Of a stretch of DNA of 64,000 bases, positions 52,943 through 63,397 are shown piece by piece. The stretch spans positions 38,102-102,101 of the forward strand of contig JAOTON010001926.1 of assembly GCA_034440635.1 (NCBI GenBank), written 5' to 3'. The position numbers and the translations under genes were made by a program. Below the pieces are notes generated by a model. The model was not told the DNA's origin. It did not search any database and saw nothing but the letters and a program-made list of their open reading frames with translations. Positions within the stretch are counted from its first letter, which is position 1, and every line of letters begins with the position of its first letter. This stretch comes from Lepas anatifera (lineage: Eukaryota; Arthropoda; Thecostraca; Lepadidae).

Positions 52943-55047
52943 CTTATTGACGGTTCATTGTTCGATCTTCGTTGTCACTCTCACTTAGCACATCACACAC
53001 AAGACCCATTGCAGTGCACCGGGAGCTGCCTGGCCGTACCTCTCTCGGCAGAGACTGTCATTTAAGAAAAGTGCCCTGTTCAAACGTGTATCTGGTAGGA
53101 GTTACTCTGAGTACCTGCAGGGCATCATGGGTGATTTTGTCTCGAATCCGAAACGATTTTGGTCTTTTCTTAAGTGTTTTAAGCAGGTGAAGGGGATTTC
53201 GGTGTTAGGGGAAAACGGTACACAGATATCCGACGACGTTGGTAGAGCAAATTTGCTGAATCGAACATTTGCAAATAAATTGTCCTCCCCAAACGTTACT
53301 CATTTTCCAAACCTACCTTTCTCGACCGATGAAACATTATCGGACTTCCACGTGACAGAGGAAGCTGTGTGCCGTTTACTCAAAGATCTGGTAGTGAGTA
53401 AAGCTTGTGGCCCAGACGGCCTAAGCGCTCGCATTCTCAGGAGTGTGCGGTGGAATTGGCCGTTCCTCTGTGCAAGGTTTTCCGCTTATCACTGGCTAAT
53501 GGTATATTTCCAGAACAGTGGGCAGAGGCAAATATTGTCCCCATTTACAAAAAAGGCTCTAGAAAAAATCCAGAAAACTATCGTTCGGTTTCATTGTTGC
53601 CTCTGTGTGCAAAAGTGTTTGAGAAAATTGTCAGCGATTCAGATTTTTCAACACGTCAGACCTCTCCTTTCGGAAACTCAACACGGGTTTATACAGCATA
53701 GATCTTGCGCTTCAAATCTGGCATCTTTCCTTGCACATGGATGGGCGGCTATTCAACATAAATCTCAGCTCGATGTGGTATACACAGATTTTTCCAGTGC
53801 CTTCCAAAGCGTAAATCATCGCCTACTGCTCTATAAACTTTGATGTATGTATGGCCTGGATGGACACGCTCTGAAATGGCTCACATCATACCCTCGGGAG
53901 GCGGGAAGCAAAGAGTAGTGTTAAATGGCAAGATGTTCCAGTGGACTCCGGCTGTCTCGGGGACGCCGGAAGGCGGGCATATCTCACCTTTGCTGTTCCT
54001 TCTCTACGTGAATGATTTGCCATCTGTAATCTCTACAAACTGTTTGATGTTTGCCGATGACGTGAAAATTTTCGTTCCAAATTGACACCCCAAAATGACG
54101 TCATCAGGCTTCAAAATGACTTGGATGCAGTTTCGCGCTGGGCAGCGGACTGGAAGCTGAAGCTAAACGCATCGAAATGTAAAGCATTCAAAATCACTCC
54201 TAAACCGCAATTTCATCCCCTCGTCTTACAAAATCAACGGCGAAATTCTAGAAAATGTTGACAACATCCGAGATCTAGGCGTTATTCTGGACCAAAAACT
54301 CACTTTTCAGGCGCAAATAAATTCCATAGTACTAAAAGCCAATAGGGCATTAGGCCTTCTCATTCGAACCTTCCAGTCAGCTTCCCCAGATACAAACTGG
54401 ACAAGCGTGCGACCGTGTCCGTATTCAACGCAAATGTTCGATCAATTCTTGAATACTGCTCCGTCATTTGGGGCGGAGCAGCAAAATGTCATCTCATTCG
54501 CGTGGAGAGGGTTCAGCATAAATTCCTCATGTGGCTAGCCAACCATACTGAGCCTGCCAGTGCTGTCCTGGACTACAAGTCCCTCCTTAGTTTGTACGAT
54601 GTGCAATCCCTTCGAGGCTAGGCGCCACCAAAGTGATATCTTGTTTTTATGTAAAGTTTTTAGAGGCCTCATCTCATTATCACATATTTTACAAGGTTTT
54701 ACGGTACATGTGCCGGTCAGAACCACTAGGATTTCACGTTCTACTTTGTTTAGTGTACCGCCGGCTAAAGTGAACACTGTTGCTTCCGGAGCTTTTAATC
54801 GCTTACCTCGTCTGGTGAACAGCTTTTAAACGTGTCAACCCTCAGTGATATATTCTGTGATCCGCTCGGGGTACTGAAGAAAAATATAGCTGTGTTTGCG
54901 GCAGCCGAGCCAGTACTGGTGTGATGTGAGTATTTATGTTGTAGTTAGGCCTCCATGTGTTTTTAGTTCTTCTGACTTCACCTGTTATTGGGTTTTTAAA
55001 GACCTGTTGGTGATTTAATACAGATACAACAGATACAACAGATACAA
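52943..55047 (+). mobile_element. Jockey/CR1-like LINE, 5'-truncated and frameshifted
   Basis: Covers the RT and 3' end of a non-LTR retrotransposon; the 5' part with the AP endonuclease is absent. It ends in a short tandem tail (GATACAACA repeats at about 55022-55047) instead of poly(A), as in CR1/L2-type elements. A diverged second copy starts at 63398. Confidence 0.85.
53127..54621 (+). pseudogene. LINE reverse transcriptase (pseudogene)
   Basis: Pieces in order but in different frames: NPKRFWSFLKCFKQVKGISV and SKACGPDGLSARILR (53127-53450); KVFRLSLANGIFPEQWAEAN and PENYRSVSLLPLCAKVFEKI (53470-53640); QHGFIQHRSC and VYTDFSSAFQSVNHRLL, motif A (53680-53843); GTPEGGHISPLLFLLYVNDL, motif B, and LMFADDVKIF, motif C with the FADD box intact (53960-54085); RSILEYCSVIWGGAA and RVQHKFLMWLANHT (54415-54621). 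At least four frameshifts or stops separate them, so this copy is inactive. Confidence 0.88.
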
Positions 55048-55059
55048 GGCTGTCTCTAT

Positions 55060-56160
55060 TATTTTCATCTGGTCAAGTCCCTGCGGCCAGTGAAATTGAA
55101 AACGCTAGCGTGACCTTGAAATACAGAATTTGACCTCTCAAATGACCTTCATATCATCCTGATTAGACGACCTCATGAAGTCACCACTCGGTCTACAAGG
55201 TAGGCGAACTAGTGCTCCTGCGTTGATTAAGGTATAGGTCTGACTTTGTAACCTTGAAAGTATACAAAATGAAGACATATTTTCAGAATACTTTCGATCA
55301 TTTAAGCGAGCATCAATGTTTTTCACACGGATCAATGTTTCCAAACGGAACATCCACGTTCAATCAAATCTTTGGATTTGACCCGACCTGAGTTCAGGTC
55401 AAGGTATGATTAAGTCAAAATTCGTACCATTAGAACCACAGGGATGAGGCAAACCTAATGCTGTTGAAATAAACGCTTTAAAACCATCCATTTGCCAGTT
55501 ATTCAGTTTAAACAATTTCCCCATGTATTTCCAATGGGGAGGCCATGGCGCGTACCTGACCTTAGGCTATCGATATCAAAAGTACCAGAATGTCTTTTGT
55601 AGAACTGAGTGGGCCCATTATGCAGGGACCAAAAAGTGTTCAGTGTGTCAGCATTGAAAATGTCAAACCATAAATGTGTCACCAGCCCAGGCTGCAAAAT
55701 CTGGCACGTTTTGCATTAGAATATCAATGGATGCTCCTGGACCATCCTATTTATTGAAAAATATTGCGAGTTCAAATTATAGGAGCCAATTTCAGCGATT
55801 TGATCCTTTATAGGTCTGGAGAAAACATGTCGGCCAATTTTTTGTCACCTTGCCCACCTTGGGCTGTCACCATTCAGAATGCCAAAATGGTAGGTTTTTC
55901 GACCCCTGCCATTATGTGATATGGGTTTCAATTGGATAGAGTTACCCAGTTCTGATTTATGCTATCTTAACTTTTTTCTTAGGTCAGGTCACTTGACCTG
56001 CACTGGTGACCTGACTGAGATGACTCAAGCTTAAATTTTCGGGAAAGTTTCCGAATTGATCCAAGGATAAAGCGTGCTAAGAAACAGTGGCGCCTTGCAC
56101 CGTTTTTATTTTTTTCTCCAAAAAAAAACCAAGTGGGGCGGGCATCCACTCCCTCCCCTC
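55060..56160. mobile_element. GGTCA-rich TTAA-type MITE, worn, carrying a nested MITE
   Basis: Family words in inverse order: CCCGACCTGAGTTCAGGTCA, GGCGCGTACCTGACC, GGCTATCGATATCAAAAGTA, then after the nested insertion TATGTGATATGGGTTTCAAT, GTCACTTGACCTGCACTGGT, GGCGGGCATCCACTCCC. The ends lack clear TTAA. Confidence 0.6.
55622..55913 (+). mobile_element. MITE family B, copy 2, nested
   Basis: AAAAAGTGTTCAGTGTGTCA at left and GGTAGGTTTTTCGACCCC at right; the flanking older MITE resumes on both sides (..GGGCCCATTATG / ATTATGTGATATG..). Confidence 0.8.
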
Positions 56161-56378
56161 CTTTGTTACCGGTAAAAGGATCAAAATCAGCGTGACGTCG
56201 ATGCAGTATACGATACGGTAATGTTTTGTGCTCGATTGAACCTCTTAGATTTGCGCCACAAATGAATAGGAAGACAAACTTAAGTTTGTTGAGTTAAACG
56301 AAGCTATTACCAGAAACCAAGGCCATGCTTATCGATTTTAAAGCACGTTTTTGTATTTTAAAACTTTTTCACGTTCTT

Positions 56379-56472
56379 AACTACTCTTTGAAGGAAGACA
56401 TATATGACTTCCTTCAAAGAGTAGTTCAATCCCTGGTGACTATAAATGCATATATGCATTTATAGTCACCAG
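56379..56472. repeat. Two adjacent palindromes (19-bp-arm hairpin and perfect 40-bp palindrome)
   Basis: Hairpin 1: AACTACTCTTTGAAGGAAG at 56379-56397 with its inverse at 56408-56426 and a 10-nt loop. Palindrome 2: 56433-56472, arms of 20 nt without spacer, starting CTGGTGACTATAAATGCATA, no mismatch. Confidence 0.92.
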
Positions 56473-56479
56473 AGATCAG

Positions 56480-58276
56480 AGGCACGTTAAGCACGTAGGT
56501 TTTGAAGAGGCCCAAGCAATAAATATTTGTCCGTGCAGCGGGTCGTAAGCATTACGTCACGTGACCAAGGTCACCTCATACCACGCGACCAACGTGAATG
56601 TTTTCCTTCCTCTCTGCGAACGGTAAACTCTAGGGAAAATGAGAAATCAGTCAAGTGGTTTCTCAGCATTCTGTATCACATAGTTATCTCAGTTCAAATC
56701 CCATTATGAAGGTGTCACATTCCTTTGAACGTTAGCTTCCAAACTAACACGTAATTTCGGGAAGTGCTAGTTCGGATGGTGGGGTCGGGGTCTCGAGATA
56801 ATAACTTGGACAATTTTTTAACTAACAAAAGTTTATAGCTTGATATGAAAAATTATAATTTCAGGTGTTCGTCGGCAGAAAATGAATATTTTGAGTGAGC
56901 TTCGGGAGTGCGAAAGATAGTTTGACCTCTTTGGTCGTCGATGCGGAGGGGGACTATGAATTGGATGCCCCCCTGGATGTGGACAAAGAACATAAGAGCT
57001 TCCTTGCTTCAGTCTCCGAACTTCGCAGTCATCGTCATTTTCAACTGCAGTACTCGTCGAACAAAAAGCGCCGAGGTAGGAACAGCTTTGGGGTGGGAAC
57101 AAAGGAAAATGACGAGGTGAAGATGTGAATTCAGCGGAGAGAGAGAGAGACGATGAAACCAAGTTTCTAGTGGAGCGGCGAAGAATGACACATATGTGAC
57201 AACGCAAAAAATGGCGTGCTTGCTGAATGACGTTTACAACCGCGGTGAAGACCATCAGAAGGAATCGTTGGGTAATCCTGGCCAACAAAGACAGCTGAAA
57301 AGTTACTCAGTGACTGTCGAAATGGGCAAAGTCACAGGAAGAGATATCTATGTTTTGGGGAAACACTTGGATGCAGAATAAAAAGGAAACGGAACCCACG
57401 TGCAGGCATTTTATGAACTATTCTAAATGCGCATCTAAAGGCGCAAATTATGCGCATGTAATGCGCATAACTTGAGAGTGCTGGGTCTAATATACTGGTC
57501 TGGCCCCATTTAGCTTACCTATGGCCTCCTGGGTTAGCAATGTGCGGAGGTTTCTGACTTAGTCTGGGGCCCCTTAGTTGGTGAAGTGCACCTGAGAGAT
57601 CAAACTGAGCCTCTGTATCATCAGCCAAAGCTTGCAAGCACCGGTGTGGCTGTAACTGGTGTGCTTGCGAGAAGCCCGTGAAGCATGATCTGCCACTAAG
57701 ATGTTAGTATTCGGGACAATGCGGTGAACCTCTGGGTGAGAAGTGAATGGACGAGACATATTCCGTTCCCCCTATCCACCCCATTCCGTCCTCCCCTCGA
57801 ACATATTCCGTCCCCCAGTGGGATGATGGGGAGCTTCATCGCTATCTCATGGCACCAATATTGACCCAATATGCCAGTATTCTAAAGCAGCAAAACTCTA
57901 GCCTTAAATTTCGATATTGGTGAAGCGGTGAGATATAAGAAAAACATAAAAGACATTCCTTTAGGCTGCATTTTATGAATTTCATTCTGTGGTTCTAAAA
58001 TATGTTTTGGCGTCACCAATGACGTGAAAACTCTTTTAATATTGTACAAAATAAAGTTCAACCAGCTATGGTCAAACTAAGTAGTTCCGATAATGGTTGC
58101 GATTATTTATTATGACCAAGATCTCCCTTGGATGCAAAATAGAGCAAAATATGTGATGACATAATTCTTGTAGTGGAAAACCTAACCAAATTTGTAATGA
58201 ATTCCGACTGCTGATACAGACCTTTCCTTTTATTCCTTTTAGCCAGGCTTCGCCATCAGAGGTGATAGCTAACACC
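56480..58276. other. No gene supported; SINE 1 remnant at 56755-56826
   Basis: GGATGGTGGGGTCGGGGTCT plus ATAACTTGGACAATTTTT at 56775-56820 is a short SINE family 1 tail. Frames at 56895-57128 and 57196-57381 (+) are charged and hydrophilic but contain no recognised domain. 57420-57475 repeats GCGCAT/ATGCGCA. 57760-57815 repeats CATATTCCGT(C/T)CCCC. Confidence 0.4.
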
Positions 58277-58567
58277 AGGGGTCAAAAAAGTGTTCAGTGT
58301 GTCACCATTGAAAATTTAAAACCATAAATGTGTCACCAGCCCAGGCTGCAAAATGTTGCTCTTTTCGCGTTAGCAGGATACAAATGTATAATCCTGGACC
58401 ATCCTAGCTGTTGGAAAAACATTGCACGCTCAAATTACAGGCGTCAATTACAAATATGTGCTACGTTAATGGTCTGGAGGAAATATGTCGGCTAATATTT
58501 GTCACCTTACCCCTCCTTGGGCTGTCACCATTTTGAATGCCAACATGGGAGATTTTTCGACCCCTGG
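58277..58567 (+). mobile_element. MITE family B, copy 3
   Basis: Starts GGGGTCAAAAAAGTGTTCAG, ends GGGAGATTTTTCGACCCC; terminal repeat visible as GGGGTC / GACCCC. Flanked by CACCA.. / TGGCT.. Confidence 0.8.
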
Positions 58568-58680
58568 CTAACACCTAACTAAGGTGTTAGTTATCACCAT
58601 ATGCTAGTACTACAAACCCCAACACCTAACTAACATAACTGATACCTAACTAAGGTGTTAGTTATCAATCTACAGACAAT
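58568..58680. repeat. AACACCTAACTAAGGTGTTAG palindromic repeat
   Basis: CTAACACCTAACTAAGGTGT plus TAGTTATCA occurs at about 58569 and, after a partial unit (CCCCAACACCTAACTAACAT), again near 58643. AACACCTAACTAAGGTGTT is itself a near-palindrome. Confidence 0.7.
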
Positions 58681-58716
58681 CTACATACGAAGATGTGTCG
58701 TCCAGCCTCTCTGATC

Positions 58717-59755
58717 TTAACACACGCCCCGCTGGGCGTCCCTGACATGACGCGCCCCGCTGCGGGGGCGTTTTTCGCCCCCCTCCGTATCTCATTTCCC
58801 AGAAAAGCTAAAGGGAAATTAAGAAAAGCGTTCTAAAGCGCTTGACAAGGTGAAGTGAAATTATAAGTAACATTTTTATTTCAGGTCAATATGAGGTCAG
58901 CAAAGGTCAAAGAAGGTTCCTTAAGCTTACAACAGGGCGGTGTACGTTTACCCCTCTAGATTTGTACTCAGAAAAGCTACAGCAAATATTTATGCATCAT
59001 GGATTCATCTCATTGTGGCGAATCGAAAGATGTATTATATGACTTCTTGCTAGGTAAAATCGGTGAAAATGACCTCATATCGAGCTAGGTCAAGGTCACA
59101 TGGTGACCTGGTATGGTTATGCTACATATCAATCGACTCCCCGCAACAGTATAAGCAATATGCAAGCAAAATTGGAGCTTTATCGCAATTCAGTGAGAAG
59201 TTATTGGCTATCGGCAAAACAATCATTGTATGTTCCTGTGACCTGACATGACCGTTGAGAGGTTAGATGGTCAAAACTCAACTTAACGTTCAAGATTGTG
59301 GCAAGAATACACCTTTTGAGGATTTTCAGGTTTATCTATCCAGTTTGTATTGAAAACGAGCCCTTTCTATTTTTTCACCATAGACTTATACCTAATAGGG
59401 GTGACCAAAAAATTGACCCCACCCTTAGGCCAACAGTATCGAAATTCCGAGATGGCAGATTTTTTAGACCCTAATGACCCTACTATATGGTGAAAGTTGG
59501 AAACGATCGGTGAACAGTTGTTCCTTAGGCCTGCTTCCAAACTCGTGATTTCGGGTTTGAGGTCGGGTCACTTGACCTGTACTGGTGACCTGACCTGAGA
59601 TGACTTAACCCTAAAATTTTCACACAAGTTGTAAAAATGATGAGGGAAAAGGTATACCAAAAGTACAGCGGCGCTACACGCCGCCGTTTTTCTACTATCT
59701 CCGAAAAACCCGAAGGGGGTGGCGTGCCGCCCCCTCCGTCAATGCGCTTGTTAAA
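58717..59755. mobile_element. TTAA-type element, hybrid ends
   Basis: Starts TTAACACACGCCCCGCTGGG with a second CGCCCCGCTGCGGGGGCG block; ends CCCTCCGTCAATGCGCTTGT plus TAA. The right ~230 bp match the ACACGCGCATTGACGG family, while the left half is different sequence with GGTCA words, suggesting a chimera of two families. Confidence 0.6.
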
Positions 59756-60003
59756 GTTGGAGCGGTCCCAGGCGAAGCAGATGCTGTGTAGACCTAAATT
59801 CGAAACGAATCGAAACGATTTGACGCTACCAACGATTAGAACGGTTTGCCCCCAACTTCGAAAAAGTTCATTCGTCTATGGATATGCCGCGCCATCTTTT
59901 CCAATAGTGAGCCTGATGCTAACTATTTGAATTAGAGTAATTGTTTCCTCACGAAAAATTTCAGACATCTTAGAGAAAAATGTTGATGTCTAAACCAGAA
60001 GTT

Positions 60004-60285
60004 TTAACGCGCACATTGGCGGGGAAGCGGGTTGCCGCCCATCCTCGGGTTTTTCAAAGATAGCATAAAAATGGTGGCACGTAGCGCCGCCATGCTTGTC
60101 ATACCCTTTTTCTCATTCTTTTTAAACTTCTGTCAACATTTTAAGGTTAGGTCATCTCAGGTCAGTTCACCAGTACAGGTCAAGTGACGTAACCTCAAAT
60201 TTTTTATGATAGCGTGAAGTTGGAACAGGGTGAATTTATCGCATTAAACTCATATCCCTTAATGGGCCCACCGAGTTCTCGAAAC
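60004..60285. mobile_element. TTAA-bounded MITE, left third only
   Basis: Starts TTAACGCGCACATTGGCGGG and follows the family (AAAAATGGTGGCACGTAGCG, GTCATCTCAGGTCAG, TAATGGGCCCACCGAGTTCTCG), then switches abruptly at about 60285 to sequence of the 14773-16757 element (CACTTTCGCGCAGCGTCACC). Confidence 0.7.
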
Positions 60286-60631
60286 CCACTTTCGCGCAGC
60301 GTCACCGTACTCCACATAACTCTAACACAACATTTTAAACTTCTGGAAAAGTAATTTAGGCCAACTGGGAGGTGGTAAGCACTGTAAATACTGAAGGCCA
60401 GCTGGCAACTTGACTCGTGAGGGGGTGACCTGAGGTAGACGGTCGTCGTTATGTCTTGTGGGACTTTCAACTTGGTTCCTTGATTAACACTTCATCGTGG
60501 AGTTGCTCATTTGGGTGGTGGGGTCGGAGTCTATGTAAAAAGTCCCTTGATGACTCTAGTGAGACACCTACTCCTAAAACTGAACTGGGAACAACTTACG
60601 GCAATATTTATAAAAATAAAAATTGCAGCCA
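60286..60631 (+). mobile_element. SINE family 1 variant (uninterrupted older form)
   Basis: From GGCCAACTGGGAGGTGGTAA through GGTGGTGGGGTCGGAGTC to CTGAACTGGGAACAACTTAC and GCAGCC. Same as the split copy at 14925-15558, including the preceding arm of the TTAA element (60290-60350), so SINE and element moved or were copied together. Confidence 0.7.
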
Positions 60632-61481
60632 TTAACACGCGCATTGACGGGGGTCTGAGCCACCTTCGCATTGACGGGGGGCGGGTACCCCCCCCCCTAA
60701 GATCTCGAGAACCACGGTAGGTAGCGAAAAACGGGAAACGGCGTTGGGCTGCCTCATCCACTTCTCCATCGAAAACATTTGAACCATTTTTTTGTCAGGT
60801 CACATTTAAGGTCACGAGAGGTCAAAACATGCCCGTCATAGGGATAACATATAAAATTCAGTTTTTCGGGCATTACATCTGAACAAGTAAAGATAGAGCA
60901 AAACAACTAGAACTGTATGAATCCTCTTAGCAAGCCGAATCGAATGATATATAATTTGACCTTGCTAGGTCAAATCAAGGATTTGACCTGACCTGAGGTC
61001 AGGTCAGGGACACATTATATAAAATGCATATCATTCAAACCGCAAAGCCCAAGCGAGTCTAATGCAGCTAAAATAAATGCTCTATCACCATCTGTTACTG
61101 AGTTATTCCGTAAAAACCATTTTTCCCATGTATTTCCAATGGAGAGGTCATGCGTCGTACCTGACCTTAGGTCATCGATATCAAAAATACCGGAACATAT
61201 TTTAGAGAACTTGGTGGGGCCATTTATGTGATATGAGTTTCAATCGAATAAGTTCACCCTGCTCCGACTTATGCTATCTTAAACTTTTTTGAGGTCGGGT
61301 CCCCTGACCTGTACTGGTGACCTGACCTGAGATGACCTAACCTTAAAATTTTCACAGAAGTTGTAAAAATGATGAGGGAAAAGGTATACCAAGTACGGCG
61401 GCGCTACGCGCCGCCGTTTTTCTCCTGTCTCCGAAAAGCCCGAGGGGGGCGGTTGCCCGCCCCCGTCAATGCGCGTGTTAA
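60632..61481. mobile_element. TTAA-bounded MITE (ACACGCGCATTGACGG family), copy 3, inverted
   Basis: Starts TTAACACGCGCATTGACGG and ends GTCAATGCGCGTGTTAA, 850 bp, with the interior in inverse order to 7848-8741. The left end is duplicated internally (CATTGACGGGGGTCTGAGCC then GCATTGACGGGGGGCGGG). Confidence 0.85.
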
Positions 61482-61502
61482 CACTTAAACCAACACAGCA
61501 GG

Positions 61503-61546
61503 TAGATGAACGCGTTTCGACCAAAAATTGTCTTCTTCAGCATCTA
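61503..61546 (-). ncRNA. Candidate hammerhead ribozyme, PLE 2 minus copy
   Basis: On the minus strand TAGATG, CTGAAGA, a stem II of GAC..GTC, GAAA, the AC-GC-GT helix III and CATCTA closing stem I. Same fold as at 63124-63166, with one extra base in the stem II loop region. Confidence 0.78.
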
Positions 61547-61809
61547 TGGTAGGAGGGATAAGGGAACCCGTCATCAAGACATTCAGCAGTTTCATCGTTT
61601 GGATTTTTGTGCAAAATTATCGTGCGATAGAAATATAAAGACACCGTTTTTGAGGATATTCCAATAATGCTTCTTGCATTATTCTAAAATGTATATAAGC
61701 AAGCTTCGATATGAGACAATCTAGCCTTATCACTGTTTTAAATAATGTTCTATGTTTTATCATCATTATTGTTTTTATTATTATTATATAAAACCTTTCT
61801 CTCTTTGCT

Positions 61810-62610
61810 TAACCAACTCCTAATACAGCCGCAGATTTTGCCCATTTCATGAAGCCTGGCCTAAGATTAAAAGTATCATTTTTAGCTATATGTGCTGCTT
61901 CTGTAGCTTTCCTATTATCTTTGTTTTTACAAACTGCTATAATTTTAGCTCTATCCCAGTTTGGTAGATGATTTGTCTTCATGGAATGTATGACAAATGC
62001 ACTGAATTCTGAGTTGTTTCGAAGGTCTCTTCTATGTTCTTTTAATCTTCGTTTTTAGACCCCGTCCTGTTTCACCTATGTACGATTTCGTACACGACCC
62101 GCACGGCACCTGGTACATTACACTTTTTGGATCTAAGTCATCCTGATCTTTCTTTTTCGCTAAGATGCTACTAAATTTTTACCGGAACAAAATGCTACTT
62201 TGCAACCCGTTTCTTCAAGTTTGTTTGCAATAATTTCAGCTGGTTTTGGAGAAAGGTATCGTAACACATCGTATCTGCTCCTTTTTGTTGGATTTCGCGG
62301 ATCGTTTTCTTATATCTAGAGCTTTGTTTTTCATATTTATCAGAAATCCTCTCTCGGATATTTTAGCTTCGTGAACGAGGTCATAATATGTTCTATCTCT
62401 TCTTGCAGGTATTCATCACTACAAATACGGAAGGCCCTAAAGAAAAAATCCTAATACTACTCCTCGCTTCACCCTATCACTGTGACCTGAGTAATAATGT
62501 ACATAGCATTCCTTGTTCGTTGGCTTTCGATATACTTTGAATTTAACTTCGGCACTCCTAACAATCTCTGTGTCAAGGAAAGCTAGAGTTCTCTGATGTT
62601 TTTTTTTTTT
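61810..62610 (-). pseudogene. PLE 2 RT C-terminus and GIY-YIG endonuclease
   Basis: On the minus strand: FLDTEIVRSAEVKFKVYRKP and TNKECYVHYYSGHS (RT thumb region typical of PLEs), then MYQVPCGSCTKSYIGETGRG followed by LKTKIKRT (GIY-YIG core, YIG intact), then a frame break and NNSEFSAFVIHSMKTNHLPN plus W. Several stops and shifts separate the parts. Inactive. Confidence 0.85.
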
Positions 62611-63123
62611 AAACATAGAAACATAAAGAACATAGAAGAGACCTTCGAAACAACTCAGAATTCAGTGCATTTGTCATACATTCCATGAAGACAAATCATC
62701 TACCAAACTGGGATAGAGCTAAAATTATAGCAGTTTGTAAAAACAAAGATAATAGGAAAGCTACAGAAGCAGCACATATAGTAAAAATGATACTTTTAAT
62801 CTTAGGCCAGGCTTCATGAAATGGGCAAAATTTGCTGCTGTATTAGGAGTTGGTTAAGCAAAAGAGAGAAAAAGTTTTATATAATAATAACAAAAACAAT
62901 AATGATGATAAAACATAGAACATTATTTAAAACAGTGATAAGGGCTAGATTGTCTCATATCGAGGCTTGCTTTATATACATTTTAGAATAATTCAGAAGC
63001 ATTATTGGAATATCCTCCAAAAACGAGTGTCTTTATATTTCTATCGCACGATAATTTTGCACAAAAATCCAAACGATGAAACTGCTGAATGTCTTGATGA
63101 CGGGTTCCTTATCCCTCCTACCA

Positions 63124-63166
63124 TAGATGCTGAAGAAGACAATTTTTGTCGAAACGCGTTCATCTA
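63124..63166 (+). ncRNA. Candidate hammerhead ribozyme, PLE 2 + copy
   Basis: Stem I TAGATG (63124-63129) with CATCTA (63161-63166). CTGAAGA, matching CUGANGA, at 63130-63136. Stem II GACAA / TTGTC with loop TTT (63138-63150). GAAA at 63151-63154. A two-pair helix III, and cleavage triplet GTT ending at 63160. Every core position of a minimal type I hammerhead is present. Confidence 0.85.
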
Positions 63167-63187
63167 CCTGCTGTGTTGGTTTTAAGT

Positions 63188-63397
63188 GGTCATATCTGTC
63201 AACCACTGCTATACACTTATAATTATAGTAACCAATCACACCACGATTGGAATGCAGTTTGGATGGAATTGGAACACAGACATGATCTAGGCATGTAGCC
63301 TTTTTTTTTTTTTACCAGAAAATGAGTTTACATCCCCTGTAGAAAACAAAATGTAGAAGAGCTTGCACTCAATGTTAAATGCATAGGAAGGGTCATT
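63188..63397. other. Spacer between PLE 2 and LINE copy
   Basis: Contains a T-run at 63300-63314. Nothing else recognised. Confidence 0.4.

Larger units (their letters stand above)
61485..63187. mobile_element. Penelope-like element 2 remnant with inverted twin
   Basis: A minus-strand copy (62611 to 61485: RT end, GIY-YIG, 3' region with ribozyme) faces a + strand 5'-truncated copy (about 62630-63187). The shared 61485-62043 / 62630-63187 sequence is nearly identical in inverse (CCTCAATCT-type differences are few). Different family from PLE 1. Confidence 0.88.

Noticed and set aside
53127..54829. Intact reverse transcriptase gene
   Set aside because: The catalytic FADD box is present, but at least four frameshifts or stops break the reading frame.
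56895..57381. Host exon coding MSFGSAKDSLTSLVVDAEGD.. and MTTQKMACLLNDVYNRGEDH..
   Set aside because: Composition is protein-like, but the two frames are unrelated to any family I know and flanking splice sites are not convincing.
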